Source of the DNA: an uncultured Eubacteriales bacterium
GTDB taxonomy: Bacteria; Bacillota; Clostridia; Oscillospirales; CAG-382
DNA length: 64,000 nucleotides
Assembly (NCBI GenBank): GCA_934444645.1
Contig: CAKSCV010000005.1
Span: 1-64,000 of the forward strand
Direction: 5' to 3'
Shown here: piece after piece, positions 26,673 to 36,330 of the stretch
Numbering within the stretch: position 1 is the stretch's first letter
Layout: every line of letters starts with the position of its first letter
Made by a program: the position numbers and the translations under genes
The notes under the pieces: generated by a model
The model's input: only the letters and a program-made list of their open reading frames with translations
Database searches by the model: none
Told to the model about the DNA's origin: nothing

Positions 26673-26834
26673 AAGACCGTGCTGTTTTTACGTCACTTCG
26701 TTCTGAACAAGGGGCTGTACCTCTTGCGCCGCTTCCGGCTATCCGAAGCAGAATATCTTCGCATGGTTGCTTATGCGGAAGTTTTAACTGCTTATCGAGC
26801 ACCTGCCAAAAAGGCGCGGCTTTATAACGTATAG
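26673..26834 (+). pseudogene. Possible gene relic (about 53 codons)
   Basis: An open frame with no good start follows an in-frame TGA. It reads '...LYLLRRFRLSEAEYLRMVAY' and ends 'APAKKARLYNV' at TAG 26832-26834. The codon pattern looks protein-like and the frame is closed by stops upstream, so it may be the tail of a decayed gene. A strong terminator follows immediately. The family was not recognised. The rest of the 463-bp gap holds only the terminator and the promoter listed separately. Confidence 0.25.
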
Positions 26835-26835
26835 C

Positions 26836-26869
26836 AGGACTGCTACCTTCGGGCGGCAGTCCTTTTTTG
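26836..26869 (+). terminator. Intrinsic terminator
   Basis: GGACTGC (26837-26843) pairs with GCAGTCC (26856-26862), followed by six T. It follows the relic at 26673 and may have been its terminator. Confidence 0.85.
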
Positions 26870-26955
26870 TTGCATATGGCCAAAAACAACACGTTCGTTT
26901 TGTTAAACTTGACAGAATGGTCAAAAAATGTCTTTTGTAAAAAGAGTTTTGTCTA

Positions 26956-26984
26956 TTTACCTTTTTTTTGGTATGTGTTATAAT
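26956..26984 (+). promoter_or_regulatory. Promoter for the first SLH/GH99-like gene
   Basis: TTTACC (26956-26961), 17 nt, TATAAT (26979-26984), 62 nt before the ATG at 27047. Confidence 0.75.
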
Positions 26985-27046
26985 GCTCATGTAAAGAGGC
27001 GTACTATCGCCTTGCAACAGAAATTCTTATAAAAAGGAGAAGAAAC

Positions 27047-30000
27047 ATGAAAAAAAAGAAGCTTTTGCTGTGTGCGGTCGTTTTGCTGTGCGCTGTGCTT
27101 TTCGGCATGACGGCGTTTGCGGCAGATGACCTTGTTTTCACGTTTGAAAACGAAAGCTCGCTTGCAGGCTGGTCTACCTCCTTCCTGCGCTACAACTTTG
27201 AACCGGGCTATTTCAACGGCTATGCCTTTGAAAAGTCGGCCAACCTTTCCGACCCGATGTTTATCAGCCCCACGCTTGACATCAACGCCGAGGACTATCG
27301 GTATGTTGTCGTCAATATGCGGTTTTCGTTAGACGCTTCGTGGAGCCGCAGCGGCACGGTCTTTTTCCTTGTTCCGGACGGAAAATGGGAACAGGCGCAC
27401 TCGGTCACCAGCGACCGGTACGAAAGTCTGACCTTGTATCAGTTTGTCAACGTTGTGTTCGATATGAGCAAGAACGACGCTTGGACCGGTCTTATCAAGC
27501 AGATCCGTCTTGATCCGTTCGAAGCGCCCGGTACGATCGCGATCCGTTCGATCACGTTTACCAACACGCTTCCGTCCGAGGAGACCGATGAGGGCAAAAC
27601 CGATAAGCCGGAGGACAGCAAGCCTGATCAGCCGAAAAAGGAAACCGGCGTTTTCTTAAAGCCGAACACCTATAACGGCAACTTTACCGATGTCCCGGAA
27701 ACCGAATGGTATGCCAAGGAAATTGCAAACGCATACGAGCTTGGCTTTGTCAACGGCAAGAGCGATACGCTCTTCGATCCGGACGGCGGCATGACGATTG
27801 CCGAAGCCATCACGCTTGCGGCCCGCACCAACAACGCCTACGGCAGTGCCGATTACGATTTCACCGTAGCGGACGGTGCCGCATGGTACACGCCGTATGT
27901 GGACTATGCCGTGAAAAACGGCATTATCAAGGAAAATGCCTACACCGATTATGACGCGCCCGCAACACGCGCACAAATGGCTGTGATTTTTGCGGCGGCT
28001 CTTCCGTCGTCGGAATATGCTGTGATCAACGGCGTTGCCAAAATCCCGGATGTTCCGCAAAATGCATCGTATTATTCTGCTGTATCCAAGCTGTATAACG
28101 CCGGCATTGTCATGGGTAATGACGGCTACGGCACCTTTGCGCCGGATGACGGCATTAAGAGATGTGAAGCGGCAGCCATCATCAACCGCGTCGCCAACAA
28201 GGACAGCCGCCTCCAAAAGAACCTTTTGACGGAGGTTCCGGCACTCGACAACGACGCGTTCACCATGTCCAGCGAAGCGAAGTTCTTGATGGACGATGAA
28301 AAGTTCCGTCACACGCATTTGGGCGGCGTTCCGGGCGATTGGGATTTGATCCGCATTTTGGATACGCCCGAAAAGAACGGAAGAGCGCCGTATACCTTGA
28401 CGGACAATTCCGATAAAAACGAAGCCTATTTTGTCCGCAAGTTTATGCCGGTGAGCGACGGTGTGCTGGATATGGAATTCGGCGTGCGCATTTACGGCCA
28501 GAATGGCGCGTTCTTAATGTTCACCGATGAAAACGGTGCGCCGGTCATCGAAGTTCTTCTTGACCACGGCAAATACACCGTTCTTGCTCCCGACGGCAGC
28601 TATACCGACACGGGTGCTGTATATCTGAATGCAAACGCCTACTTCGACATTCACGTCAACCTCGACAAAAAGACCTTTGATTTCGGCCTTGACGGCAGCT
28701 ATTACGGCACCTATCCGCTTGCTGCGGATAAAGCGATCTCCGCATTCCGCTGCGGTGTGACCAAGGCCGGTTACATGACGATTGCACCGGATTTTGCCTA
28801 CCTCTATCACAACTATCTGACGTTTGAAAAATTTGCGGCAGCGCCCTCCAACCTTCTTCCGTATGACATTTCGGTCATTGCTGACGGAGGACGCGTGACC
28901 AAGGAAAGCATGTATACCGAACGCAGCGGCGGCGGTACGGTCGCGCTTCAATCGAATGCCGGCGGCAGAACCGGTATCGCTTCGACCTTCGAAAAGGCAA
29001 GCGGCAATGTGGTGTTCGAAAGCTACATTTTACTGCCGGAGGAAGTCAACGGCGCGGAAATTGCCCTTCTTAACGGTGACATTCCGGTATTCAGCCTTGT
29101 GACCAAGGACGGCAACTTTGTGACGCTGAATGGCGAAGTTGTCAAGTATGTGACCAAGAATCTGTGGACGATCGTTCGCTTGGAAGCCGATACGACCACC
29201 GGCAATGTGCTTGTCAAGATCAACGGCAAGCCGGTCGGAACGTATTTGATGAACAACGTGGTCGGCCACATCGACAATTACCGCATTTCCTACACGCCGA
29301 GCGTGGAATCGGTGATGTATGTGGACGAAATCTCCGCTTTCATCAAGCTCCCGTATCCGGACGACTATGTGCCCGAACCGCAGATTCCCGAATCCGATTA
29401 TCTGATTGGTATGAATATCTGCTCACTGTGGCGCGAAGGTACGCACTACGGCTGGGAGGAAATCACGGCGTACCCCGAAATCACGCCGGTTTTGGGCTAC
29501 TATGACGAAGGCTCGCCGGAGGTTTCCGACTGGGAGATCAAGATGATGGCTGAGCATGGCATCAACTACGAGATCTTCTGCTGGTATCCCAACGGCAACG
29601 ACAGCAAGCCGATTTTCCGCACAAACATGAATGAAGCCCTTATCGACGGCTACTTCAATGCGCGTTACAGTGACAAGATGAAGTTTGCCATCATGTGGGA
29701 GAACTCGTCGGTGGATCATTTGAAGTTTGAGGACTTCAAGAACTACACCGTTCCGTACTGGATGGAATACTTCTTCAAGGACGAACGCTATGTAAAGATC
29801 GACAACAAGCCGTTGCTGACGGTTTGGTCGCTCGAAAACAAATTCGGCGATGTTTCCGCCAAGGAAGCCTTTGATTATGTTCGCGAAGAGTGTCGCAAGG
29901 CAGGCTTTGACGGCTGCGAAATTTTACTCTATTCCAGCAACACCGACCCGGCTTACGAAGCAAGCATGAAAGCAAGCGGCATTGACGGTCTTATCGCGTA

Positions 30001-32281
30001 CCATTGGGGCACCGACGGCTCCAAGGCCGATGTCCAAGCCAAGAAGCTCACCGCGTACAGCGCGCTTAGCTACACCGTTCCGACCATCAGCGTCGGCTTC
30101 GACTATGTCGGCTGGGGCATGGGCACCAAGCGAAACGGCCTTCTTGACCCGAAGGATTACCCGACCATGACCGATATTGTCAAAAAGGCACTTGCCGAAC
30201 GTCAGAAGACCGGCGGCAAATATGCAAACATGGTCAATATCTCTACCTGGAACGAATACGGCGAAGGTACGTATGTCATGCCGACCGAGCGCTTCGGCTT
30301 CGGCTATCTCGACGCTATCCGCACGGCGTTCACCAAGGCGGACACTGCAAATCACAACGATTTAACGCTGACGGCTCCGCAAAGACAGCGTATTAACTAC
30401 TTATTTGATCAGAACAGACAACTGCTTCGTCCGCAGCTGCTTGTCAAAGAAGAAAAGGTCGAAGAAGATCCGTATAAGGATGCAGTAGTCGTCCGCACTA
30501 TCGACATGGGTGCAGACGCCGCAAACTGGACGGACTATGGCGGAAAGTCGCCGGAGGTCAAGGACGGCAACATGATAATTGTGCCGACAAATAATGATCC
30601 GGCTGTGTTCCGCAAAACCTACATCGATCCGGTTTCCTGCGAAGAAGCCAACGCCGTGCGCGTCCGCGCCAAGATCACCGGTTCACAGGACAACATTATA
30701 CAGGTGTTCTTCCGCACCAACGACGGCAAGGAATTCTCTCAGGATAAGGCCGGCAACACCAGACTTGTGCAGAACGAATGGCACGATTATTACATCGACT
30801 TCCGCAAGAACAAGCAATGGACCGGTTCGATTGTCAACATTCGCCTTGACCCGGCTGAATACAAGGCTGAGCTTTGTGAAATTGCCTCCATCGAATTTGT
30901 CAAGCTTCCCGAAACGGTGGAAAAGGTTCCGTTTACGGTGGATATCATCGGCGGCGAACTCTCGTTCATCAAAGAACCCGACCGCACCGGCGGCGGCCTT
31001 ATGGTTCCGATTTATCCCGAAAGCGGTATTTTCTCGCGCATGATGTGTACCTACACCTGGGATAAAACAACCAAGACGCTTACCGTCTCCAACGCACATC
31101 ACACGGTTTCCTTTGTTATCGGCAAAGACACCGTGACGGTGGACGGTGCCGAAAAGAAGCTGTATGCGGCTACCTATTGGTACGACGGCCTGCCCGTGCT
31201 TCCGCTTGATACGCTTGCCACCTCCCTCGGCTACTTCCCGGTGACCCACGAGGACGGCAACGGCGTCAGCATTATGCTTGGCAGTGCTTCCGATTATGAC
31301 ATTATCAAAACGCGCAAGCCCAATCAGTTCGAATTCAACCTCACAGGCGATATCGAAGACTGGAGCGCACAGAACAGTTCACTTACGGTTGCCGGCGGCG
31401 TACTGAAGGGTATTTCCAATGGCAACGACCCGGCAGTCATCTCGCCCGGCCTGTCGCTTAAGGCGGAAACCTATCCGACCATCACCGTCCGCATGAAGTG
31501 GGACAGAAGCAACACCGACCGCAGCGATGACATCAGCATTTACTTCAAGACCGCACGCACCGGCCTTTCCGAATCGCGCAAGGTCACGCTTGACAACCTT
31601 CCGGTTTCCAGCAACGGCGAATTTGTGGAATTCAAGTTTGAGATGAATAAGCACCTCCAATGGAACGGCGATATCACCGGCATCCGCGTTGACCCGTTCA
31701 ATGCACCCGGAACGTTTGAGATCGATTATATCCGCTTCGAAAAGGCAGAAGGCGCCGAAGAAGCCGAAGCAGCTCAAGCCGAGCGTGAAGCAAATCTCGA
31801 TGATACCATCGTCAACGGCGACGCATCGGTTGAAAAATATAACCCGATGTTTGCCGATAACGCAACCATTTCGATCGTCAAAGCCTTGAACGGCGACCCA
31901 TGCTACGATGTAAAGGCAAACAGCGGCAAGACTTGGACGTATATCTGCCAAAAGGTCAAATTTGTTCCCGGTGCAACCTATGTGGTCGAATTTGACGCCC
32001 GCATGACCGGCACCAACACCGGCGACAGTACCGCAGGTCTTGAAACCGGCATCCATATCAATCTCATGTATAACGGCGGCGAAAAGCGCGACCACTTTAC
32101 CGGCGTCGGTGCACTCATCATGAATGATAAGGATGAATGGCAGCACTTCAAGGGCGAGATCACAGTCGGCGAGGATTGCGACAATTCCAACGACGTGGTG
32201 GGTATCTATACCAACCCGATCGGCGATGCCGGCGTCAACTATCAGGTGGATAACATCACCCTGACGCGTGTTGACAAGTAA
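27047..32281 (+). CDS. S-layer-anchored GH99-like/WbsX multimodular protein (paralogue 1)
   Basis: A 1744-residue exported protein with a signal peptide at about residues 1-25. Residues 26-170 form a carbohydrate-binding-like module ending 'IKQIRLDPFEAPGTI'. Three SLH repeats lie at about 210-385 ('FTDVPETEWYAKEIANAYEL'). Two beta-sandwich modules follow (about 395-775). A TIM-barrel domain of the GH99-like/WbsX type lies at about 785-1100, with 'YYDEGSPEVSDWEI', 'FAIMWENSS' and 'STWNEYGEGTYVMP'. After it come a second CBM-like module (about 1145-1290), a copper-amine-oxidase-N-like segment (about 1300-1400), a third CBM-like module (about 1426-1566) and a CBM4/9-like C-terminus. RBS is AAAGGAG. 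It probably acts on complex glycans at the cell surface; the substrate is unknown. Confidence 0.8.
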   Translation: MKKKKLLLCAVVLLCAVLFGMTAFAADDLVFTFENESSLAGWSTSFLRYNFEPGYFNGYAFEKSANLSDPMFISPTLDINAEDYRYVVVNMRFSLDASWSRSGTVFFLVPDGKWEQAHSVTSDRYESLTLYQFVNVVFDMSKNDAWTGLIKQIRLDPFEAPGTIAIRSITFTNTLPSEETDEGKTDKPEDSKPDQPKKETGVFLKPNTYNGNFTDVPETEWYAKEIANAYELGFVNGKSDTLFDPDGGMTIAEAITLAARTNNAYGSADYDFTVADGAAWYTPYVDYAVKNGIIKENAYTDYDAPATRAQMAVIFAAALPSSEYAVINGVAKIPDVPQNASYYSAVSKLYNAGIVMGNDGYGTFAPDDGIKRCEAAAIINRVANKDSRLQKNLLTEVPALDNDAFTMSSEAKFLMDDEKFRHTHLGGVPGDWDLIRILDTPEKNGRAPYTLTDNSDKNEAYFVRKFMPVSDGVLDMEFGVRIYGQNGAFLMFTDENGAPVIEVLLDHGKYTVLAPDGSYTDTGAVYLNANAYFDIHVNLDKKTFDFGLDGSYYGTYPLAADKAISAFRCGVTKAGYMTIAPDFAYLYHNYLTFEKFAAAPSNLLPYDISVIADGGRVTKESMYTERSGGGTVALQSNAGGRTGIASTFEKASGNVVFESYILLPEEVNGAEIALLNGDIPVFSLVTKDGNFVTLNGEVVKYVTKNLWTIVRLEADTTTGNVLVKINGKPVGTYLMNNVVGHIDNYRISYTPSVESVMYVDEISAFIKLPYPDDYVPEPQIPESDYLIGMNICSLWREGTHYGWEEITAYPEITPVLGYYDEGSPEVSDWEIKMMAEHGINYEIFCWYPNGNDSKPIFRTNMNEALIDGYFNARYSDKMKFAIMWENSSVDHLKFEDFKNYTVPYWMEYFFKDERYVKIDNKPLLTVWSLENKFGDVSAKEAFDYVREECRKAGFDGCEILLYSSNTDPAYEASMKASGIDGLIAYHWGTDGSKADVQAKKLTAYSALSYTVPTISVGFDYVGWGMGTKRNGLLDPKDYPTMTDIVKKALAERQKTGGKYANMVNISTWNEYGEGTYVMPTERFGFGYLDAIRTAFTKADTANHNDLTLTAPQRQRINYLFDQNRQLLRPQLLVKEEKVEEDPYKDAVVVRTIDMGADAANWTDYGGKSPEVKDGNMIIVPTNNDPAVFRKTYIDPVSCEEANAVRVRAKITGSQDNIIQVFFRTNDGKEFSQDKAGNTRLVQNEWHDYYIDFRKNKQWTGSIVNIRLDPAEYKAELCEIASIEFVKLPETVEKVPFTVDIIGGELSFIKEPDRTGGGLMVPIYPESGIFSRMMCTYTWDKTTKTLTVSNAHHTVSFVIGKDTVTVDGAEKKLYAATYWYDGLPVLPLDTLATSLGYFPVTHEDGNGVSIMLGSASDYDIIKTRKPNQFEFNLTGDIEDWSAQNSSLTVAGGVLKGISNGNDPAVISPGLSLKAETYPTITVRMKWDRSNTDRSDDISIYFKTARTGLSESRKVTLDNLPVSSNGEFVEFKFEMNKHLQWNGDITGIRVDPFNAPGTFEIDYIRFEKAEGAEEAEAAQAEREANLDDTIVNGDASVEKYNPMFADNATISIVKALNGDPCYDVKANSGKTWTYICQKVKFVPGATYVVEFDARMTGTNTGDSTAGLETGIHINLMYNGGEKRDHFTGVGALIMNDKDEWQHFKGEITVGEDCDNSNDVVGIYTNPIGDAGVNYQVDNITLTRVDK

Positions 32282-32291
32282 ATAGAAAAGA

Positions 32292-32333
32292 GCCGCCGCA
32301 AGTTTTTCTGAAAACCTGCGGCGGCATTTTTTT
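32292..32333 (+). terminator. Intrinsic terminator
   Basis: GCCGCCGCA (32292-32300) pairs with TGCGGCGGC (32317-32325), followed by A and seven T. Confidence 0.95.
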
Positions 32334-32355
32334 GCTTATTTTTCGTGCGAAGGCG

Positions 32356-33192
32356 CTATTTTTTCTTGTAACCGGACGCATTCTTTTTGTACACACCCGG
32401 CAGCATTCCGGTCACGTTCCGAAACACCTTGCGGAAATAGGCGGGTGAGCTGAAATTAAGCGTTTCGGCGATTTCCTCGGCACTTTTGTTCTGCTCAATC
32501 ATTTTCTGTGCCAGCCGCACGCGTGCATTGTTCTTGTATTCCACCGGCGTAAGCCCCGTGTATTTCTTGAACGCCGTATAAAACCCGGATGGCGACAGAC
32601 CGCACAGTTCGGCAAGCTCTTCGGCGTAAAAATCCTCCGTGCAGTGTTCTTCGATATAGACGGCAGCTTTTTCGGCGGCGTTATCGTTGATGCGTTCGGT
32701 GGTCTTATCGAGCGCGGGCAGCAGCTTTTCGAAAAACGCATAAAGCGCCATGACGGCGGCAAGTCCCGTGTTTTCCGGGTCGCTGTACAGCGTGTAGAGC
32801 CGTTCGAAGGTTTCGGAAAGGTCGATATCCGCTCCGATCTGCGGCTTTTGCAGGATAAAGCTGTCGTAAAGGCCGGTGTTTCCCGGAATCGCGCCGAATT
32901 CGCTTTTAAGCTCAAAGCCAAAGTCGATACCGTAGAAATCGATGTCCGGCTCGCCCGTCCATGTGGCGGTATAACGTTGACGGCGCGGAATGTATAACAG
33001 CTCACCGCTCGACACGGCAAGATTTCCCGACGGCGTTGCAAAGACGGTATGTCCTTCGGTGATGTAGTATAAAGAGGCGGTCGCCCGGCCGCTGCGCTTG
33101 TCGCAAAGGCTGTTTCCGGGAATGTGAAACCGGTGTACCGCATAGTGGCTTAAGGAGAAAAATGTTCCGAACAGCTCGTCTGATTGGCGCAT
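32356..33192 (-). CDS. AraC-family transcriptional regulator
   Basis: A 278-residue AraC-family protein. The N-terminal cupin-like half includes 'VFATPSGNLAVSSGELLYIP'. The C-terminal double HTH includes 'YAEELAELCGLSPSGFYTAF', 'TGLTPVEYKNNARV' and 'FSSPAYFRKVFRNVTGMLPG'. The ATG at 33192 is preferred, with AAAGGA 10 nt upstream, because the earlier in-frame GTG at 33201 lies almost on that RBS. It is divergent from the three-gene oxidoreductase operon, and their promoters overlap, so it very likely controls that operon and itself. The inducer is unknown. Confidence 0.9.
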   Translation of the reverse strand: MRQSDELFGTFFSLSHYAVHRFHIPGNSLCDKRSGRATASLYYITEGHTVFATPSGNLAVSSGELLYIPRRQRYTATWTGEPDIDFYGIDFGFELKSEFGAIPGNTGLYDSFILQKPQIGADIDLSETFERLYTLYSDPENTGLAAVMALYAFFEKLLPALDKTTERINDNAAEKAAVYIEEHCTEDFYAEELAELCGLSPSGFYTAFKKYTGLTPVEYKNNARVRLAQKMIEQNKSAEEIAETLNFSSPAYFRKVFRNVTGMLPGVYKKNASGYKKK

Positions 33193-33231
33193 TTGACACA
33201 CGTCCTTTGTAGAAAAATGTCCTTTATTTAT

Positions 33232-33271
33232 AGTATAGTGTCTTGCAAGCGGTTTGTCAATGTGTTATGAT
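33232..33271. promoter_or_regulatory. Overlapping divergent promoters
   Basis: Plus strand: TTGCAA (33243-33248), 17 nt, TATGAT (33266-33271), driving the oxidoreductase operon. Minus strand: TTGACA (complement of 33255-33260), 17 nt, TATACT (complement of 33232-33237), driving the AraC gene. The two polymerase sites overlap over 33243-33260, so they should exclude each other. Confidence 0.75.
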
Positions 33272-33308
33272 AAAAATATCAAAAAAATATTTTTCGGAGG
33301 GTAAGAGC

Positions 33309-34316
33309 ATGAAACAGCTTATTTTCGCCGCGGTCAACAAGCCGGAGCTTGTCGATGTGCCTGTACGTGAGCCGCGTGATAATGAGGTTTTGGTAAAAAC
33401 CGCTTTCAGCACCATCAGCTGCGGCACGGAGCGTGCCAATCTTACAGGAAGCACCAATGTCGGTCCGGGCGGTGGTATGCCGGTGTATCCGGTTGCACTC
33501 GGGTACAGCACGTCGGGCATCGTCGAAAAAATCGGCAAGGATGTGACAAGCGTCGCGCCGGGTGACCGTGTTGCCATGTATTGGACGGTTCACGCCGAAT
33601 ATAATACGCCCATTGAAGAACGCGTCGTCAAAATTACGGATGAACGCGTATCGCTGCGCTCGGCGGCTCTTATGCACATCGGCTGTTTTCCGCTTGCCGC
33701 GCTTCGCAAGACGCGCCTTGAGATCGGCGAAAGTATGCTGGTAATGGGACTTGGTATTCTCGGCCAGTTTGCCGTGACGCTGGCTCGTGCGGCCGGTGCC
33801 GTGCCGGTCATTGCCGCAGACCCGAACCCGGCACGCCGCGCAGAGGCTCTTGCCGGCGGTGCGGATTATGCGTTTGACCCGACTGAACCCGGTTTTGCCG
33901 AAAAAGTGAAGGAGCTGACCGGCGGCGGTGTCAATACCTGTATCGAAGTGACCGGTGTGGGTGCAGGATTAAACGAAGCACTCGACTGCATGGCACCGTT
34001 CGGCAGAGTGGCGTTGCTTGGCTGCACACGCAATCCAAACTTTACGGTCGATTATTATCAAAAGGTGCATAAGCCGGGCATCACGCTCATCGGCGCACAT
34101 ACCAGGGCGCGTCCCGAAAAGGAATCGCGTCCCGGCTGGTTTACCGTGCGTGACGATATCAAATCGTTAATGAAGTTAGTCGCCGAGGGACGTATCGATC
34201 TTGAAAGCAAAATCTGTGAAACGCATTCGCCGCTTGACGGCGTTGCCGTGTATAACCGCCTGATCGAGGATAAAAACTTCCCGACCGTCGTCCAGTTCGA
34301 TTGGTCGCAGCTTTAA
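33309..34316 (+). CDS. Zinc-type alcohol/polyol dehydrogenase-like MDR oxidoreductase
   Basis: A 335-residue medium-chain dehydrogenase/reductase. 'ISCGTERANLTG' is the catalytic-domain signature of the subgroup that often partners Gfo/Idh/MocA enzymes. 'GPGGGMPVYPVALGYSTSGIV' follows, and the Rossmann fold has 'MLVMGLGILGQFAVTLARAAG'. The classical structural-zinc cysteine cluster is absent. The ATG at 33309 has GGAGGG about 8 nt upstream. It is the first gene of an operon with the genes at 34334 and 35365, under an AraC-type regulator. The likely role is redox conversion of a sugar or polyol in the cytoplasm; the substrate is not predictable. Confidence 0.85.
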   Translation: MKQLIFAAVNKPELVDVPVREPRDNEVLVKTAFSTISCGTERANLTGSTNVGPGGGMPVYPVALGYSTSGIVEKIGKDVTSVAPGDRVAMYWTVHAEYNTPIEERVVKITDERVSLRSAALMHIGCFPLAALRKTRLEIGESMLVMGLGILGQFAVTLARAAGAVPVIAADPNPARRAEALAGGADYAFDPTEPGFAEKVKELTGGGVNTCIEVTGVGAGLNEALDCMAPFGRVALLGCTRNPNFTVDYYQKVHKPGITLIGAHTRARPEKESRPGWFTVRDDIKSLMKLVAEGRIDLESKICETHSPLDGVAVYNRLIEDKNFPTVVQFDWSQL

Positions 34317-34333
34317 GAATGGAGAAAAGACAG

Positions 34334-35368
34334 ATGCGAAAAATCAAAATTGCTCAAATCGGTATCGGGCATGACCATGCTGTACCATCCTATCAGACGC
34401 TGTACAATCATCCGGAGCAGTTTGACCTTGCCGGCTGGTGTGCGGTGGAGGGCGAAGAGGATAGCGTCGATCTCACGAAAACACGCTTTGATTCTTTTGC
34501 CAAGACAAAGCAGCTGACGTTAGATGAAATTTTAAATATGCCGGACTTGGAAGCCGTTTTGATTGAGACCGGCGACTGGGATTTGACAAAATATGCGCGC
34601 ATGGCGGCGGAGAAAAATCTGCATGTGCGCATGGATAAGCCGGGCGGCGCAGATTCAGCTGAATTCGAAGATTTGCTTCGCACCATGAAGAAAACCGGAA
34701 AAGTGTTCCAAATCGGCTACATGTATCGCTACAACCCGAAGTATTTAGAGATTTTAGATATGATCGAAAAGGGCGAACTCGGTACGATCTACAGCGTGGA
34801 AGCGCATATGGATTGCGAACACGGCGCACAAAAACGCGCATGGCTCGGAAAACTTGACGGCGGCATGATGCAGTTTCTCGGCTGCCATTTAGTTGACCTT
34901 ATTTTCCGTTTGCAGGGTGTGCCGGAGGAGATTATTGCACTTAACACCTCCAGCGGCTTTGACGGTGTGACGGCGAAGGACATTGGCTTTGCCGTATTCC
35001 GCTACAAAAACGGTGTGTCGTTTGCCAAAACGGCGGCGTGCGAACCGGGCGGCTTTATGCGGCGCCAGCTTGTGGTGTGCGGAGAGAAGAGAACGGTAAC
35101 GTTATTGCCGTTTGAACGCTTTGTTGAGGGCGGTCAAAAGACCGATATGCGCGTGTGTGAGAAAGGCGTTGAGGGCTGGGGGTATGACGGCGTATATTCC
35201 TCAAGCGACGCTTACGGACGCTATGACGCGATGTTTGATGATTTTTACCGATTTGTCACCGAGGGACGCGAAAACCCGTATACGCTTGAATACGAAGCGC
35301 GTTTGCATCGCATTTTGCTTGCGGCCTGCGGCGCACAAGTGGATTATAAAGGAGAAATAGAGCTATGA
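34334..35368 (+). CDS. Gfo/Idh/MocA-family oxidoreductase
   Basis: A 344-residue NAD(P)-dependent sugar oxidoreductase. The N-terminal Rossmann domain begins 'KIKIAQIGIGHDHAVPSYQ'. The family hallmark EKP appears as 'DKPGG' after 'AAEKNLHVRM'. The C-terminal alpha/beta domain contains 'GYMYRYNPKYLEILDMIEKG' and 'GMMQFLGCHLVDLIFRL', whose H-x-x-D matches the usual catalytic histidine region. I chose the ATG at 34334 because GGAGAA lies about 8 nt upstream. It follows the MDR gene by 17 nt and overlaps the next start codon by 4 nt (ATGA), so the three genes are translationally coupled. Confidence 0.9.
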   Translation: MRKIKIAQIGIGHDHAVPSYQTLYNHPEQFDLAGWCAVEGEEDSVDLTKTRFDSFAKTKQLTLDEILNMPDLEAVLIETGDWDLTKYARMAAEKNLHVRMDKPGGADSAEFEDLLRTMKKTGKVFQIGYMYRYNPKYLEILDMIEKGELGTIYSVEAHMDCEHGAQKRAWLGKLDGGMMQFLGCHLVDLIFRLQGVPEEIIALNTSSGFDGVTAKDIGFAVFRYKNGVSFAKTAACEPGGFMRRQLVVCGEKRTVTLLPFERFVEGGQKTDMRVCEKGVEGWGYDGVYSSSDAYGRYDAMFDDFYRFVTEGRENPYTLEYEARLHRILLAACGAQVDYKGEIEL

Positions 35369-36330
35369 GAGCGGTTTTGATCAACGACGATAAATCCTTG
35401 TCCTTGCGTGAAGTGCCGGATCCGGTCATCAAGGACGATGAGTTGCTTATCAAGGTCATGGCAAGCGGCGTCAACCGCGCCGACCTGTTGCAGCGAGAGG
35501 GAAATTACCCGTCTCCGGCGGGCTGTCCGGAATGGATGGGACTGGAGATTTCCGGAACGGTCGAAAAAATGGGTGCGACTGCCGCCGAAAAGAGCGGTTT
35601 CAAGCTCGGCGACCGCGTATGCGCCCTTATGGGCGGCGGTGGCTATGCCGATTTTGCGGCTGTCAAATACGATATGGCGCTTCCGTTGCCGGAAAATTTC
35701 GATTTTGCGCAAGGTGCGTGCATTCCGGAGGTCTATTGCACGGCGTATCTCAATTTGTTCCATGAAGCGGCTTTACAGCCCGGTGAAACGCTTTTGGTGT
35801 TTGCCGGTGCAAGCGGTGTGGGCATTGCCGCCACGCAGATTGCGAAGGCTATGGGCGCGAAGGTGATAGCCACTGTTCGCAGCGACGAAAAAGCGGAGGA
35901 GATTCGCAAATTCGGTGCGGATGTGATTGTCAACACCAAAAAGACGGACATCGAGAAGGTGTTTGCAGATCATCCGGTGAACGTGGTGCTTGACTGTGTC
36001 GCCGGCGAACAGCTCGGCAAATGCTTTACCAAAATGGCGCGCCGCGGCAGATGGATCATGATTGCAACGCTCAGCGGCACAAGTGCGACCATTGATCTTC
36101 GCGCGCTGCTTGCCGGTGGTTTTTGCCTAAAAGGCAGCACGCTGCGCAGCCGCACGCCGGAATTCAAGGCACAGATTCTTTCCGAGGTGCGTGAAAAGCT
36201 GTATCCGTATTTTGAAAACGGTTCGGTCAAGCCGGAAATTTATGCCACGTTTCCGTTTGAACAGCCGGAGCAGGCGCAGAGCGTGCTATACGCCAACAGG
36301 AATATCGGGAAGGTCATTCTGACGCATTGA
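35365..36330 (+). CDS. Quinone oxidoreductase-like NADPH-dependent reductase (PIG3 type)
   Basis: A 321-residue MDR protein without zinc ligands. 'ASGVNRADLLQREGNYP' and 'GLEISGTVEKMG' mark the PIG3/TP53I3-like quinone oxidoreductase group. 'VFAGASGVGIAATQIAKAMG' is the nucleotide-binding loop. 'GSTLRSRTPEFKAQI' near the end is also typical. The start overlaps the stop of the Gfo/Idh/MocA gene. It is the last gene of the AraC-controlled operon. Whether it works on quinones or on the same sugar-derived substrate as its operon partners cannot be decided. Confidence 0.85.
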   Translation: MRAVLINDDKSLSLREVPDPVIKDDELLIKVMASGVNRADLLQREGNYPSPAGCPEWMGLEISGTVEKMGATAAEKSGFKLGDRVCALMGGGGYADFAAVKYDMALPLPENFDFAQGACIPEVYCTAYLNLFHEAALQPGETLLVFAGASGVGIAATQIAKAMGAKVIATVRSDEKAEEIRKFGADVIVNTKKTDIEKVFADHPVNVVLDCVAGEQLGKCFTKMARRGRWIMIATLSGTSATIDLRALLAGGFCLKGSTLRSRTPEFKAQILSEVREKLYPYFENGSVKPEIYATFPFEQPEQAQSVLYANRNIGKVILTH

